From: a bacterium MS4
Lineage (GTDB): Bacteria > Bacillota > Clostridia > Oscillospirales > Acutalibacteraceae
Reading direction: 5' to 3'
Assembly: GCA_000752215.1 (NCBI GenBank)
Contig: CCFG01000010.1
Span: forward strand, 374,187-438,186
DNA length: 64,000 nucleotides
This document shows, piece by piece, positions 50,792 to 60,247 of the stretch; position 1 is the first letter of the stretch, and the number at the start of each line of letters is the position of its first letter. The notes beneath the pieces are model-generated. The model searched no databases. It worked only from the letters and a program-made list of their open reading frames with translations, and was not told where the DNA came from. The position numbers and the translations under genes were made by a program.

Positions 50792-53722
50792 TTGAAAAGT
50801 CTGAAAAAGCGGATTGCAGCGGGAGCGGTTTCACTGATCTGTGCCGCGGGTGTTATGATAACCCTGCCGCCGGCTGTTTCCGTAGCGGCTGCTGCGACCG
50901 CACAAACAACGGATTATTTGAATCTGCGCGAAGGCGCGGGTGTGGATAAAAAAGTGATTCTGACACTCAGCAAAGGAGTCACCGTCACGGTTCTTGACTC
51001 CTCCAATGCGACATGGGCGAAGGTGCAAACCTCCGGCGGCAAACAGGGGTACTGCAGCAAGCAGTATCTCAGCATCTCCGGTACCGCTTCCAATTCCGGG
51101 TCTTCGTCTTCCGGGACGACCGCGGTCACCACGGCGTCTTTAAATATGCGCGAGGGCGCGGGTACCACCAGCAAAATTATCGTTACCCTTCCGAAGGGGA
51201 CTTCCGTCAAGGTGATCGACAGCTCCAATCCCTCCTGGCTGAAGGTGCAGACGGCGGACGGAAAACAGGGGTATTGCAGTAAAGAATTTTTAAATGTGTC
51301 CTCCTCGTCCGGCTCCGGTACAACGACAAATACGGGCTCTGCCAATACCGGTTCCACTGCGTCGTCGGCTTCTGCACTGACTATGGACTATCTTAACCTG
51401 CGTGAGGGCGCGGGTACCAATTATAAGGTAATACTGACCATCAGCAAGGGGACGACCGTAAAGGTGCTGGACAACTCCAACGCCCAGTGGACAAAGGTCG
51501 AGACCTCCAGCGGCAAACAAGGGTACTGCAGCAAACAGTATCTGAAAATCGGCACTTCCACCGGAACGAATACCAATACCCCTCCTTCTACGGGAACGGG
51601 AACCACCACCACTGTTACAGGGGTAACCAATTCTTCCCTGAATGTGCGCAGCGGTGCGGGAACGACCTACGGGATCGTTGTCACCCTGGCAAAAGGCGTT
51701 ACTGTTACGGTAACGGATAATTCCAATTCCGTCTGGGCAAAAATCAAAACTTCGGACGGGAAAGAGGGCTATTGCAGCAAGCAGTATTTGAATATCAGTA
51801 CTTCCACCGGAACGAACACGAATACCCCGCCTTCCACGGGAACCACCGGCACTGCCACGGCGGTGACGACCGCTTCCCTGAATGTACGCAGCGGCGCGGG
51901 GACCGGCTACAGCATCGTTGTTACGCTGGCCAAGGGTGTTACCGTAACGGTGACGGATAATTCCAATGCATCGTGGGCGAAAATCAAGACTTCCGATGGG
52001 AAGGAAGGCTATTGCAGCAAGGAATTCCTGAATATCTCCACCACACAGACCGGAACGGACAACAATAACGGCACGGATACCAATACGAACCCCGGAACAG
52101 ATACCGGTACCGGGGATAATACAGGCTCCGATTCCCACACCGTTACGGGTGCGAGCGTAACGGCCGATATGCTGCGGCTCAGGGAATCGCCGGACACGAA
52201 CGCTAAAATCCTGGCAAACCTGCCAAAGGGGACGAGTCTTACGGTGCTGGATACTTCCAATTCGGCCTGGACCAAGGTGCAGACCGCCAGCGGGGTTACG
52301 GGTTATGTCAGCTCGGAGTACATTCAACTGCATTATTCCGACGACGTAACGAACACTACCGCGCTTTCGCTCTCCACCACAGCCCAGAGCATCCCGGTGG
52401 GGAAGACGCTGTATATTCAGGCCAGCATTTCCCCGAGCGGGACCTATATCAGCTGGACAAGCAGCAATCCGAATGTCGCCACGGTTTCAAACGGATATGT
52501 CTGTGCCGTGTCCAATGGCACCGCCGTGATCACGGCCAAATCCGGAACCTATACGGCGACCTGCAATGTCACCGTGACGGATGCGGAACCGGTAAAGACC
52601 GCGTTTGCATCTCCGAATATTGCGAGTACGGGTGCGACGGTAACGCTGACCGCGGTAACCGATACCACGCGCGACGGCGTACAGTTCGTCATTACGATGC
52701 CGGACGGCAGCAAAAAGGCACTGAATGCCGATTCCTGTACGGATGAGTCCAAGCAAAACACCTATACGAAAAAATGGACGGCTACCACGACCTTCAGTGC
52801 GGCGGGAACCTATTCCTTTACCGCTTATTCGTCGCTGAACGGAAGCATGAGTTCTGCGGGCTACACCACCAACGCGTATGTTTCCAATCAGCAGGATTTC
52901 GTTACGACTTCCAGCGAAGAGCGCAGGGCCAGCGACCAAATGATTTCTCTGATTGCCAAATGGGAGGGCTACAGCTCGACCGTGTACGCCGACCAGCTGA
53001 CGTCGAATCAGGTGCCCACGATCGGGTACGGCTGCACCTTCGGGGCAAACGCGATTTTCTACAACAATATGACGGAGACGGAAGCATGGTCGCTTCTGGT
53101 CAATAAGATCAATAATTCCTCTTATACAACCGAACTGAATAAAATGATTCAGAACAATCATTTCCTGATGAGCCAGAATCAGGCCGACTGCTTAATCAGC
53201 TTTGCCTATAATGTCGGCGCGGGCTACTTCAACAGCAGTGCGGAGATGGATTTCAGAAGGATTATGAAAAACGCGGTGGTTCCGCCGGCGCTCTTCTCCG
53301 GGGAAACGCTTGCGGCGACTGTGACAAAGGATACTATCGTCAGGGATCAGCCCAGTATCAGTGGGAACGAGGTCTGCAGTGTGCTGTCGGGTACTTCGCT
53401 CAATGTGACTGAATGCAACTTCGCCAACACGAAGGACGGCTGGTATAAGGTACAGCTTTCCAGTGGAAGCACCGGCTGGGTCAATTCCGGATACATCAAC
53501 CTGTCCAACTCCGACTCCATGACCCATGACCTTAATTACACCAACGCCAACGCGTTCGGCTCCGACCTGATTCGTTGGAATCAGGCGGGCGGCAAGTTCT
53601 ATGCCGGCCTGTTCTACAGAAGGCTCGGCGAAGCGAATGTTTACAATTACGGCGATTATGAAGCGGTGAAGTTCAACCGTTACAATTACACCTATCCCAA
53701 CGCGGCAGCGGGACTGAGCTAA
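50792..53722 (+). CDS. Secreted SH3b-repeat and GH24 lysozyme-like cell-wall protein
   Basis: About 976 residues from TTG 50792 (GGAG at 50780-50783). Signal peptide (LKSLKKRIAAGAVSLICAAGVMI), then six SH3b (SH3_3) repeats of about 70 residues, each with LNxRxGAGTxxxIVxTLxKG and W-x-K-(I/V)-(K/Q)-T, joined by Ser/Thr/Gly linkers. Next come an Ig-like (Big_2) domain near 510-590 and a beta-rich domain. The C-terminal GH24 lysozyme has the catalytic Glu in KWEGYSSTVYADQL and TIGYGCTFG. A seventh SH3b-like domain interrupts the GH24 part before its YNYGDY end. It should bind and cut peptidoglycan. Confidence 0.9.
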   Translation: MKSLKKRIAAGAVSLICAAGVMITLPPAVSVAAAATAQTTDYLNLREGAGVDKKVILTLSKGVTVTVLDSSNATWAKVQTSGGKQGYCSKQYLSISGTASNSGSSSSGTTAVTTASLNMREGAGTTSKIIVTLPKGTSVKVIDSSNPSWLKVQTADGKQGYCSKEFLNVSSSSGSGTTTNTGSANTGSTASSASALTMDYLNLREGAGTNYKVILTISKGTTVKVLDNSNAQWTKVETSSGKQGYCSKQYLKIGTSTGTNTNTPPSTGTGTTTTVTGVTNSSLNVRSGAGTTYGIVVTLAKGVTVTVTDNSNSVWAKIKTSDGKEGYCSKQYLNISTSTGTNTNTPPSTGTTGTATAVTTASLNVRSGAGTGYSIVVTLAKGVTVTVTDNSNASWAKIKTSDGKEGYCSKEFLNISTTQTGTDNNNGTDTNTNPGTDTGTGDNTGSDSHTVTGASVTADMLRLRESPDTNAKILANLPKGTSLTVLDTSNSAWTKVQTASGVTGYVSSEYIQLHYSDDVTNTTALSLSTTAQSIPVGKTLYIQASISPSGTYISWTSSNPNVATVSNGYVCAVSNGTAVITAKSGTYTATCNVTVTDAEPVKTAFASPNIASTGATVTLTAVTDTTRDGVQFVITMPDGSKKALNADSCTDESKQNTYTKKWTATTTFSAAGTYSFTAYSSLNGSMSSAGYTTNAYVSNQQDFVTTSSEERRASDQMISLIAKWEGYSSTVYADQLTSNQVPTIGYGCTFGANAIFYNNMTETEAWSLLVNKINNSSYTTELNKMIQNNHFLMSQNQADCLISFAYNVGAGYFNSSAEMDFRRIMKNAVVPPALFSGETLAATVTKDTIVRDQPSISGNEVCSVLSGTSLNVTECNFANTKDGWYKVQLSSGSTGWVNSGYINLSNSDSMTHDLNYTNANAFGSDLIRWNQAGGKFYAGLFYRRLGEANVYNYGDYEAVKFNRYNYTYPNAAAGLS
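50900..52330 (+). repeat. Six tandem SH3b-coding repeats
   Basis: The SH3b units are similar in DNA as well as protein, with near-identical words such as GGCTATTGCAGCAAG-CAGTATTTG and ACTTCCACCGGAACGAA. Recent duplication or recombination between copies is likely. Confidence 0.8.
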
Positions 53723-53762
53723 AGGTTGGGGGCGGACTCCCCCTGGTCAGGTTGCGCCACAA

Positions 53763-53800
53763 GTTAAGGCCCACTCAAAGAGTGGGCCTTAACTGTATAT
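53763..53800 (+). terminator. Terminator after the SH3b/GH24 gene
   Basis: AGTTAAGGCCCACTC / GAGTGGGCCTTAACT, loop AAA, followed by GTATATTTT. Confidence 0.75.
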
Positions 53801-54316
53801 TTTGGTCGGAATACGCTTGCGACGGGGGAGAGAACAAGCAGCTCTTTTGCCCCGTACCCCCGTCAATGAAAACCAACATGGCATCGTATTGCGTAATAGT
53901 GTTTCGGGGATACCTGGGGGGCAGGGAATTTTGTATTCTCGGCGTCGTTTAGAACGACGGGATTAGCAATCAATTTATCACTTTGCTTACAGTCGAGTAC
54001 GCCGTAGGCGCATCCCGGACCGGCAGGTCCAAAATCCCCCTGTGCGTCCTTTGCCTACTTTCGGACAAGAGCGAAAGTAGGGGCCCGCCCGGCCTGAGGG
54101 CGAGCTAATGAACCGACGGCAGACTTGTCGGTCGAGAAAGGTCCACGTCCGGTGTGACAGAAGGAGTGGGAAAGCTTGCGGGAAAAGGACTCTCCCCGTC
54201 AGTCTTCGACTGGCAGCCGTTAATTCCACATTAGACCGATTAGGAGTAACGCCGCAGGCGCTTCCCGACCGGCAGGTCCGCGCCCGGCGCGACGGAGCGA
54301 GTTACACTGCAACACG
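53794..54316. repeat. Noncoding stretch with degenerate GC-rich repeats
   Basis: 520 bases with no supportable gene. A 36-bp word GAGTACGCCGTAGGCGCATC... (53995-54030) recurs as GAGTAACGCCGCAGGCGCTT... (54244-54279), both ending in ACCGGCAGGTCC. A related word, GGTCCACGTCCGGTGTGACA (54140s), matches GGTCCGCGCCCGGCGCGACG (54276-54295) in purine/pyrimidine pattern. It looks like a decayed intergenic repeat element. Confidence 0.6.
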
Positions 54317-54353
54317 AAAAGCGCCCGTGGACATTGTCCGTGGGCGCTTTGTG
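54317..54353 (-). terminator. Terminator after flagellin
   Basis: Stem AAAGCGCCCGTGGACA / TGTCCACGGGCGCTTT on the minus strand (with imperfect centre), then TTCGTG. Confidence 0.7.
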
Positions 54354-54387
54354 AATGAAGTAATATGCTGTAGGAATAATGAATGAA

Positions 54388-55626
54388 TTACTGTAAGAGT
54401 TTCAGAACGTTCTGAGGCTGTGTATTTGCCTGAGCAAGCATGGACTGAGCGGCCTGAGCAAGAACGTTGTTCTTGGTCATTTCCATCATTTCTTTCGCCA
54501 TGTCAACGTCACGGATACGGCTCTCAGCGGAAGTCAGGTTCTCGCTGGTGGTACCCAGGTTGTTCACAGTGTGCTCAAGTCTGTTCTGCAGTGCGCCAAG
54601 GTCGGCTCTTGTGCCAGAAACCTGGTCAATTGCATCTGCAATTGTTTGAATAGCAGCCTTTGCATCATCCTGTGTTGCAACAGAAATACCTGTAAGTCCC
54701 AAACCAGCAGAACTCATATCACCGATACTTAATGAAACCTGCTGATCGCTAGTAGCATTAGCACCAATTTGGAAAGATAAACCATCGCCTCCACCTGCTA
54801 CAGCTGTCATAGTGGCTGCAGAGGCTGTTAAAGAAGAATCAGCTGCACCAGTAATTGCTCCTTCAAATTTAACTTCAAAACTGCTGTAAGCTTTTGCAAT
54901 TTCAGCAGCATTAGCTGTACCGCCACTTGCGTAGGCTGCTGCTTGTTTACGGACAGCCTGTGTGATCTCATCGGCTGTGAAAGTACCACCACTTGTTTTT
55001 GTGCCAAGTGTAATTGTAACACTACCAGTGGCATCTGCAAATGAGACACCAATTGATCCAGCAACGGCATCTTTACCATCTGCAAAAGTAACAGAAGCAG
55101 CGGCACTTGCACCAGTTACAGGCGTGGTGGTTGATAATGCTGCTACACCATTCAATGTTACTTTAGTGGTTCCAATAGTAGTATTAGCAGTGGAACCAAG
55201 GTTCAAAGAACCATCCAACAGATTGATCTTGTTGAAGTTAGTGGAAGTGGAAATCCTGTCGATTTCACTCTTCAAGGAAGTAACTTCCTTACTAATGTTC
55301 TCGCGGTCAACTGCGTTCTGATAAGTACCGTTGGAAGCTTGTGTTGCAAGCTCTTTCATTCTTTGCAGGATGGAAGTGGTTTCATTCAAGCCACCCTCAG
55401 CGGTCTGTACGAGGGAAATACCGTCGTTTGCATTGTTTTCGGCCTGATCCAATCCGCGGATTTGGCCGCGCATTTTTTCGGAAATGGCAAGACCGGCAGC
55501 ATCGTCGCCTGCGCGGTTGATCTTGTAGCCGGAAGACAACTTCTCAAGGTTTTTGCTGACGGCGTTGTTGTTGCTGGCCAGCATTCTGTTTGCATTTAAG
55601 GCTGCAATATTGTGTTGAATACGCAT
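54388..55626 (-). CDS. hag: Flagellin
   Basis: Filament subunit, 412 residues. The N-terminal D0/D1 region (MRIQHNIAALNANRMLASNN, then GYKINRAGDDAAGLAISEKM) and the C-terminal D0/D1 region (RADLGALQNRLEHTVNNLGT, then NVLAQAAQSMLAQANTQPQN) are strongly conserved. Residues about 130-300 are the surface-exposed, variable D2/D3 region. The start follows AGGAGG. A sigma-D promoter lies 160 bases upstream. No signal peptide, as it is exported by the flagellar type III system. Confidence 0.97.
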   Translation of the reverse strand: MRIQHNIAALNANRMLASNNNAVSKNLEKLSSGYKINRAGDDAAGLAISEKMRGQIRGLDQAENNANDGISLVQTAEGGLNETTSILQRMKELATQASNGTYQNAVDRENISKEVTSLKSEIDRISTSTNFNKINLLDGSLNLGSTANTTIGTTKVTLNGVAALSTTTPVTGASAAASVTFADGKDAVAGSIGVSFADATGSVTITLGTKTSGGTFTADEITQAVRKQAAAYASGGTANAAEIAKAYSSFEVKFEGAITGAADSSLTASAATMTAVAGGGDGLSFQIGANATSDQQVSLSIGDMSSAGLGLTGISVATQDDAKAAIQTIADAIDQVSGTRADLGALQNRLEHTVNNLGTTSENLTSAESRIRDVDMAKEMMEMTKNNVLAQAAQSMLAQANTQPQNVLKLLQ

Positions 55627-55789
55627 AATTTTTTTCCTCCTGAATTTTGTTTAGTACGTGCGGCGAAACGCCGGTCACGCCTTTTTGAAAGAACGTCCAT
55701 GTTCTTTGCTGTGCGGTTGGATTTCTGCCCCGACGGGCCCTGTCGCAGCAGAAAAAAGATGCGATTGTAAATTTTTGCTTACAACTGAT

Positions 55790-55816
55790 ATTTCGGTATG
55801 AATCTGGAAAAGTTTA
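55790..55816 (-). promoter_or_regulatory. Sigma-D promoter of flagellin
   Basis: Minus strand TAAA (55813-55816), 15 bp, ACCGAAAT (55790-55797), close to TAAA-N15-GCCGATAA. It leaves a leader of about 160 nt before the start, possibly a CsrA target. Confidence 0.75.
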
Positions 55817-55875
55817 GGGTATTTTGCAGAATTTCGAAAAAAATGCTTGTTTTTTGAAAAAAATATACTTAATAT

Positions 55876-56100
55876 TTATTTTAGCAGTTTTTTTAGCTGA
55901 TCGAGGGCCTGCTTTTTAGGCGCTACGCTGGCTTCCTCATTCATGGCGCGGGTTTCCCAAAGCTCTTTGCGGATGATCGGAATTTCCTTTGGCGCGTTGA
56001 TGCAAATTTTGACGCGGTCGCCGCTGATTTCGGATACAATAATTTCAATGTTGTCTCCAATGATGATGGATTCGGAGACTTTTCGGCTGATAACGAGCAT
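55876..56100 (-). CDS. csrA: Carbon storage regulator CsrA
   Basis: RNA-binding dimer that represses translation, in Firmicutes mainly of flagellin. It is 74 residues: [21 protein letters not shown] (beta 1-2) and [19 protein letters not shown], the RNA-binding face. It follows fliW by 12 bases, the standard partner-switch arrangement in which FliW holds CsrA. Confidence 0.97.
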   Translation of the reverse strand: MLVISRKVSESIIIGDNIEIIVSEISGDRVKICINAPKEIPIIRKELWETRAMNEEASVAPKKQALDQLKKLLK

Positions 56101-56112
56101 CGGAAGCGCCTC

Positions 56113-56544
56113 CTATCTTTTGTCGCTGAATAATGGATAGCGAATGGGGTATTCTGAATTTTCCAAAATAATCTGTTTTGCCTTTTTGGTGTTGACGTCG
56201 ATCACGATCGGCGCTTTCAGGTTAATGACGGATTCGCTCAAATTCGGTTTGATGACCGCCACCACCAGAACACAGAGGTTTTCCGCGTCCGTTTCTCCGA
56301 AATAATCCAGTTCTGACTGGGGGAAAACAGGACTGTAGTCATTGACGATCGGGTAGGGGTCCACCACCACGAAGGAGGGAATGTCGCTGTGGGCAGCCTG
56401 CAGGCTCCAGATAATCCCATTTTCCTCTTCATGGTACAGAAGATATTCCTTGATATCCTCAAAGCCTAAGATCCCTTCTTCAAAATAAATGATATTTTGA
56501 ACGCCGGCTTCCGTGTTCTGTAATTCTGCCTGATTCGTATCCAT
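56113..56544 (-). CDS. fliW: Flagellar assembly factor FliW
   Basis: CsrA antagonist and flagellin-binding protein, 143 residues from ATG 56544 (GGAGG just upstream). FEEGILGFEDIKEYLLYHEE is the FliW signature; the core SFVVVDPYPIVNDYSP and later NLKAPIVIDVNTKKAKQIILENSEYPIRYPL complete it. It couples flagellin secretion to flagellin synthesis. Confidence 0.96.
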   Translation of the reverse strand: MDTNQAELQNTEAGVQNIIYFEEGILGFEDIKEYLLYHEEENGIIWSLQAAHSDIPSFVVVDPYPIVNDYSPVFPQSELDYFGETDAENLCVLVVAVIKPNLSESVINLKAPIVIDVNTKKAKQIILENSEYPIRYPLFSDKR

Positions 56545-56607
56545 AATTTCCTCCTTGTTAGCTGTCAGAAAAAACAGCCTCCCGAAGGGGGCTGTATCCA
56601 TTTTGCA

Positions 56608-57216
56608 TTATGCGGTCGCATTCATCTTCGGCGGTTGATAGTCGGGGCTGGCCGACGGCGGAACGTACTGGGGCTTGCCCAGATATTTGAATTCCACACG
56701 GGCGTATTCCTTCACAACAAACTCAACGCTTGCCGGGGTGAATTTCAGCTTTGGCCTGTTTTTCGTCAGCCACTCGTAATTCTGCCTGTCCGTTTCGTAT
56801 TGAACGGAAAGACTCTGCGTGTCCCAGTCAAAATCGGCAGGGTAAGCAGGAATCCCGATTGTGCTTTGGATGGTAGGCTGAATATGCTGAAAAGCAAGAG
56901 CGCTCAATGTGCTTGTGCTGTTTTGTGTCTCCATTAGCGATTTCTCTTCCTTTGCAAGATCGGCGGTGCCGCTCATGGACATCAGAATCTGATCTTCGTA
57001 GGAAACCTGGTCGGTTTGGTTTTGCGCGGCGGTTGATCTTGCTTTGTATTTGTACTCATGCGTATCGAAATACAGCCTGGACGTGTAAGGGGTTAAATCC
57101 GTAAAATCCACAATCCCCTGCTGGGAAAAAGTGTCTTCGGATATTTCCAGTTTCGCATTGTGGACTTTCATTTCAAAAGAAATGGGAACATGAATGATAT
57201 CCAAAAGCTGTTCCAT
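56608..57216 (-). CDS. DUF6470 family protein (YviE-like)
   Basis: 202 residues with no signal or membrane helix. Sequence between flgL and fliW, as with yviE in Bacillus. N-terminus LDIIHVPISFEMKVHNAKLE is typical, and the C-terminus EFKYLGKPQYVPPS recurs in relatives. Function unknown, possibly flagellar assembly. Ribosome binding site AGGTGAG. Confidence 0.85.
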   Translation of the reverse strand: MEQLLDIIHVPISFEMKVHNAKLEISEDTFSQQGIVDFTDLTPYTSRLYFDTHEYKYKARSTAAQNQTDQVSYEDQILMSMSGTADLAKEEKSLMETQNSTSTLSALAFQHIQPTIQSTIGIPAYPADFDWDTQSLSVQYETDRQNYEWLTKNRPKLKFTPASVEFVVKEYARVEFKYLGKPQYVPPSASPDYQPPKMNATA

Positions 57217-57244
57217 TTAACTCACCTCACCTGCTGCGTGATTA

Positions 57245-58597
57245 CTAATTCATAAAGTCCAAAAAGGTCGGCTGAAGAATCTGTGCGCCTACCTTTAAAG
57301 CGGCGTTGTAGGAAGACTGCTGGTAGAGCTGTGCCGTAACGGCTTCTTCAAAATCAATATATTCGGTGCTGTCGATTTTTTCAAGGACTTTATCGCCGAT
57401 GGATGTCAGGTTAGTCAGTGTTGTCGAAAGAAAAGTGGATTTCGAACCGTATTCTGAAATTTTATCAATCAATGCGTCGCTTTGGTCGTTGAAACTATCC
57501 AGAAGAGGTTTTATTTCATCGTAAGAATAAGTAAAATTAGAGGCATTCTCACCGCCGTCAAGCTTGTCGGCGATCTGCCCGAGAAGGGTGTATAGATTGT
57601 TGGAAATGCCGCTTTCCGTACCGTCCGATGTACCATAGCCAATAATCGATATGCCGGGTATAGCGGAGTTATAGACGCTCTGGCTGTTGATTGCCGAGCT
57701 TCCGCTTTCCGTATTGAGCCCCAGACCGATGTTGATAAAGGTCTGCTCATTGGCAAGCTTCTTCAGGCCTTCCGACCCGATGGTATCCGTGGCTGTGGTC
57801 GTCTGGGCCGAAGTGTCCACCGGGCAGTTCATATCGCCTGAGATTGCTGCTTTTGAAAGATCAAAAGTCACGGAGGGATTATCCGTGGCGGACAGCGGAG
57901 AGGAACCTTTCAGCGCCGTGAGGATATCGCTGTTTTTCGCACCGGTAGGAAGAGTGACAGTTAATGTTTTAGAAGAGGTATCCGCCGAAGCAGAAGGAGT
58001 GGCTCCATCCGCGGTGTTTACCTGAATTTTGTAGCCGTTAAACTGCGTATCGCCCAGCGTGATCTGTGCTCCGTTATAGCTCAGAGTGGAGCCTGCTTCA
58101 ATTTTGCCTGTGTTGATGTCGATGCCGCGGTACAGCAGATTCCCGCTTGCGCCGACAGAAAAAGGAGGGTCGTTGGTATTGGCGCCGCCAAACAGGTATC
58201 CATCGCCGAACTGGGTGTTCATTTGTGTTAAAATGGTTTGCTGATACCCGCGCAGCGTTTTCGCAATCGCACTCCGTCCGGTGTCGGAAGTGGTGTCGCT
58301 GATGGCCTGAAGGCATTCGCCCGACCCCGCTTCTGTCAGGACCTTTTTGACGCTCAGAAGAGTAGAACTGGCGGTTGTAAGCTTATCCGCCGCGTCGTTC
58401 AGCTCGCTCTGATAGCTTTGGTTCTTCAGATATTCACGCCGGAGCGCGAATGCCTTGGAAGCCGAAAACGGGTCTTCCGACGCTTTGTCGAACTTCCGCA
58501 GCGTTAATTCCTGCTGGTTTGCCGCGTTCAGCGCATTCAGTGAACGATTCAGGTTTGTGTTATATTGCTTCATGACCATTCCCATGGTGATTCTCAT
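57245..58597 (-). CDS. flgL: Flagellar hook-associated protein FlgL
   Basis: Hook-filament junction protein of 450 residues. N-terminus MRITMGMVMKQYNTNLNRSLNALNAANQQ is the FlgL signature, followed by ASEDPFSASKAF; the conserved C-terminus has EEAVTAQLYQQSSYNAALKVGAQILQPT. Middle part is variable. Downstream of flgK and coded on the same transcript. Confidence 0.95.
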   Translation of the reverse strand: MRITMGMVMKQYNTNLNRSLNALNAANQQELTLRKFDKASEDPFSASKAFALRREYLKNQSYQSELNDAADKLTTASSTLLSVKKVLTEAGSGECLQAISDTTSDTGRSAIAKTLRGYQQTILTQMNTQFGDGYLFGGANTNDPPFSVGASGNLLYRGIDINTGKIEAGSTLSYNGAQITLGDTQFNGYKIQVNTADGATPSASADTSSKTLTVTLPTGAKNSDILTALKGSSPLSATDNPSVTFDLSKAAISGDMNCPVDTSAQTTTATDTIGSEGLKKLANEQTFINIGLGLNTESGSSAINSQSVYNSAIPGISIIGYGTSDGTESGISNNLYTLLGQIADKLDGGENASNFTYSYDEIKPLLDSFNDQSDALIDKISEYGSKSTFLSTTLTNLTSIGDKVLEKIDSTEYIDFEEAVTAQLYQQSSYNAALKVGAQILQPTFLDFMN

Positions 58598-58627
58598 AGC
58601 TGCCGTCCTCCTTTTAAACCGTGGGGA

Positions 58628-60235
58628 TTATCTTCCTACTATCCCCATTTTATTGATGATCGTATCCAGCGCCTCGTCCAGAGTCGTCATAAACCGGGAA
58701 GAAGCGGTGAGGGACTGGTTGTACATAATCAGGTTGATGCCTTCCTCGTTGATGTCAACAGAGGATACGGAGGCTCTTTGCGTGTCGATTTCCGTAAGAG
58801 TGGAATTATAAGTGGTGTTCTGCCGGTTGATATCGCTTTTTTGCAGGGCGAGCACGGAAACCGATAAGTCCGATATAAAGGAATCGATGGATGTGGTGAA
58901 CAAGGTCGTGCCGCCTGTATTATCGTCGTTGGTTGTGTAAGTCTTGTCTTTGCCAAGCTGGTTAATCATGTAGAGTACATTATCGCCCTTGCTGGAAGTA
59001 TCCACGTCGCCCGTCTGCTTGGTTGCGGTGATATAAGTGCTGGTTGCGGTGTTCCACGCGGTGGAAATACTGATATTACCGGCGGTGATACCGGTGGTTG
59101 ACGTGCCGTCCGTGGTGGTGAACAGCGGCTTGTTGTCCCCGGCGTCATTCGTACTGTTCGCCTTGTTCATCGTGTCCGCGAAATCAACGGCGAGCTTGTC
59201 CAGCATCTTCTCATAATAGCCGAGGCCGCGTTCCGCGGAGGCGGAGTCGAATTCTCCGCTTTCGTTCAGCATGGAAAGATATCCGCCGAACGCTCCTTCC
59301 GTCAGGTCCGCGTTGGTCATAGCGATGGGGTTGTCATCGGCATCTTTGATGATGTTGCCGTCGGAGTCCCTTGCCGGGACGGCGTTTCCGGCGGTATCTT
59401 TCAGCGCCATGGTGACGTAGCCCGTGCCGCTGTCCGTTGTCATGCTGAACTCGCTGTAATCCCCGTTCGCCACCAGACTGAATTTCTGATCGCCGGACAC
59501 AAGGTCGATATGCAGTTCCGAAACCGACCGTCCGGAGCCGACATCCACAGTTTCTGTAGAAACCTCAATATTGGCGTACTTTGACAGCTCGTCGATCATG
59601 GTATTGCGCTGATCGGTCAGTTCCAGCGCGGAGGTGCCGGAAATTTCCGAGCTTTTGATTTCCTGATTCAGGTGAGCTATATTTTTTAAAAGATTATTTA
59701 CTTTTGTAATCGCGTCGTCCTGCAAAGACTTTGTCTGCTCTTTTCGGATTTTCGACAGCTGCTGGGATGCGCTGTTGAACGCCTTGGTCAGAAGCATGGC
59801 AGAGTTCTTGACGATGTTCTCGCTGGAATAGGTGGGGGAAGACGCGAGCGTATTCAGCTGTGTGATCAGGTCCGAAAACTGTGCGCTGAGTCCGTCCTTG
59901 GAGGATTCGTCGAAAATATCCTCAAGGTCGCTCAGGGTATCCAGCTGAACGTCGGTTTTGCCCACATAGGCATGCTCCGCACGGTAGCGGATATCCAGAT
60001 AGGGGTCCCTGATCTGACTGGTCCCGCTGCAGTACACGCCGTTGCCGATGGCAAGGTTGCCGCCCGAATAACGCATGTTGCTGCCGGTCGGGCCGACCGA
60101 ATAGGAGTCCACCCGCTGCCTTGTGTAGCCTGTGGTATTTACATTGGTCATATTCTGGCCGGTTATCTGCAGATTGGCCCGGGCTGCCTGAATTCCGCTT
60201 TTGGCAATATAGAACCCGGAAAAAGTTGACGACAT
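58628..60235 (-). CDS. flgK: Flagellar hook-associated protein FlgK
   Basis: First hook-filament junction protein, 535 residues. N-terminal FYIAKSGIQAARANLQITGQNMTNVNTTGYTRQRVD (conserved rod-hook-filament region) and C-terminal SSVDINEEGINLIMYNQSLTASSRFMTTLDEALDTIINKMG. Start with GGAGG. Part of the flgM-csrA operon. Confidence 0.96.
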   Translation of the reverse strand: MSSTFSGFYIAKSGIQAARANLQITGQNMTNVNTTGYTRQRVDSYSVGPTGSNMRYSGGNLAIGNGVYCSGTSQIRDPYLDIRYRAEHAYVGKTDVQLDTLSDLEDIFDESSKDGLSAQFSDLITQLNTLASSPTYSSENIVKNSAMLLTKAFNSASQQLSKIRKEQTKSLQDDAITKVNNLLKNIAHLNQEIKSSEISGTSALELTDQRNTMIDELSKYANIEVSTETVDVGSGRSVSELHIDLVSGDQKFSLVANGDYSEFSMTTDSGTGYVTMALKDTAGNAVPARDSDGNIIKDADDNPIAMTNADLTEGAFGGYLSMLNESGEFDSASAERGLGYYEKMLDKLAVDFADTMNKANSTNDAGDNKPLFTTTDGTSTTGITAGNISISTAWNTATSTYITATKQTGDVDTSSKGDNVLYMINQLGKDKTYTTNDDNTGGTTLFTTSIDSFISDLSVSVLALQKSDINRQNTTYNSTLTEIDTQRASVSSVDINEEGINLIMYNQSLTASSRFMTTLDEALDTIINKMGIVGR

Positions 60236-60247
60236 GGGAATACCTCC

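Noticed and set aside
50900..52330. Tandem repeats considered as a CRISPR array
   Set aside because: Repeats are about 210 bases, in frame and code for SH3b domains; spacing and size do not suit CRISPR.
53752..54386. Several short frames in the gap before flagellin
   Set aside because: They overlap repeats and the flagellin terminator, lack ribosome binding sites and look like chance frames.
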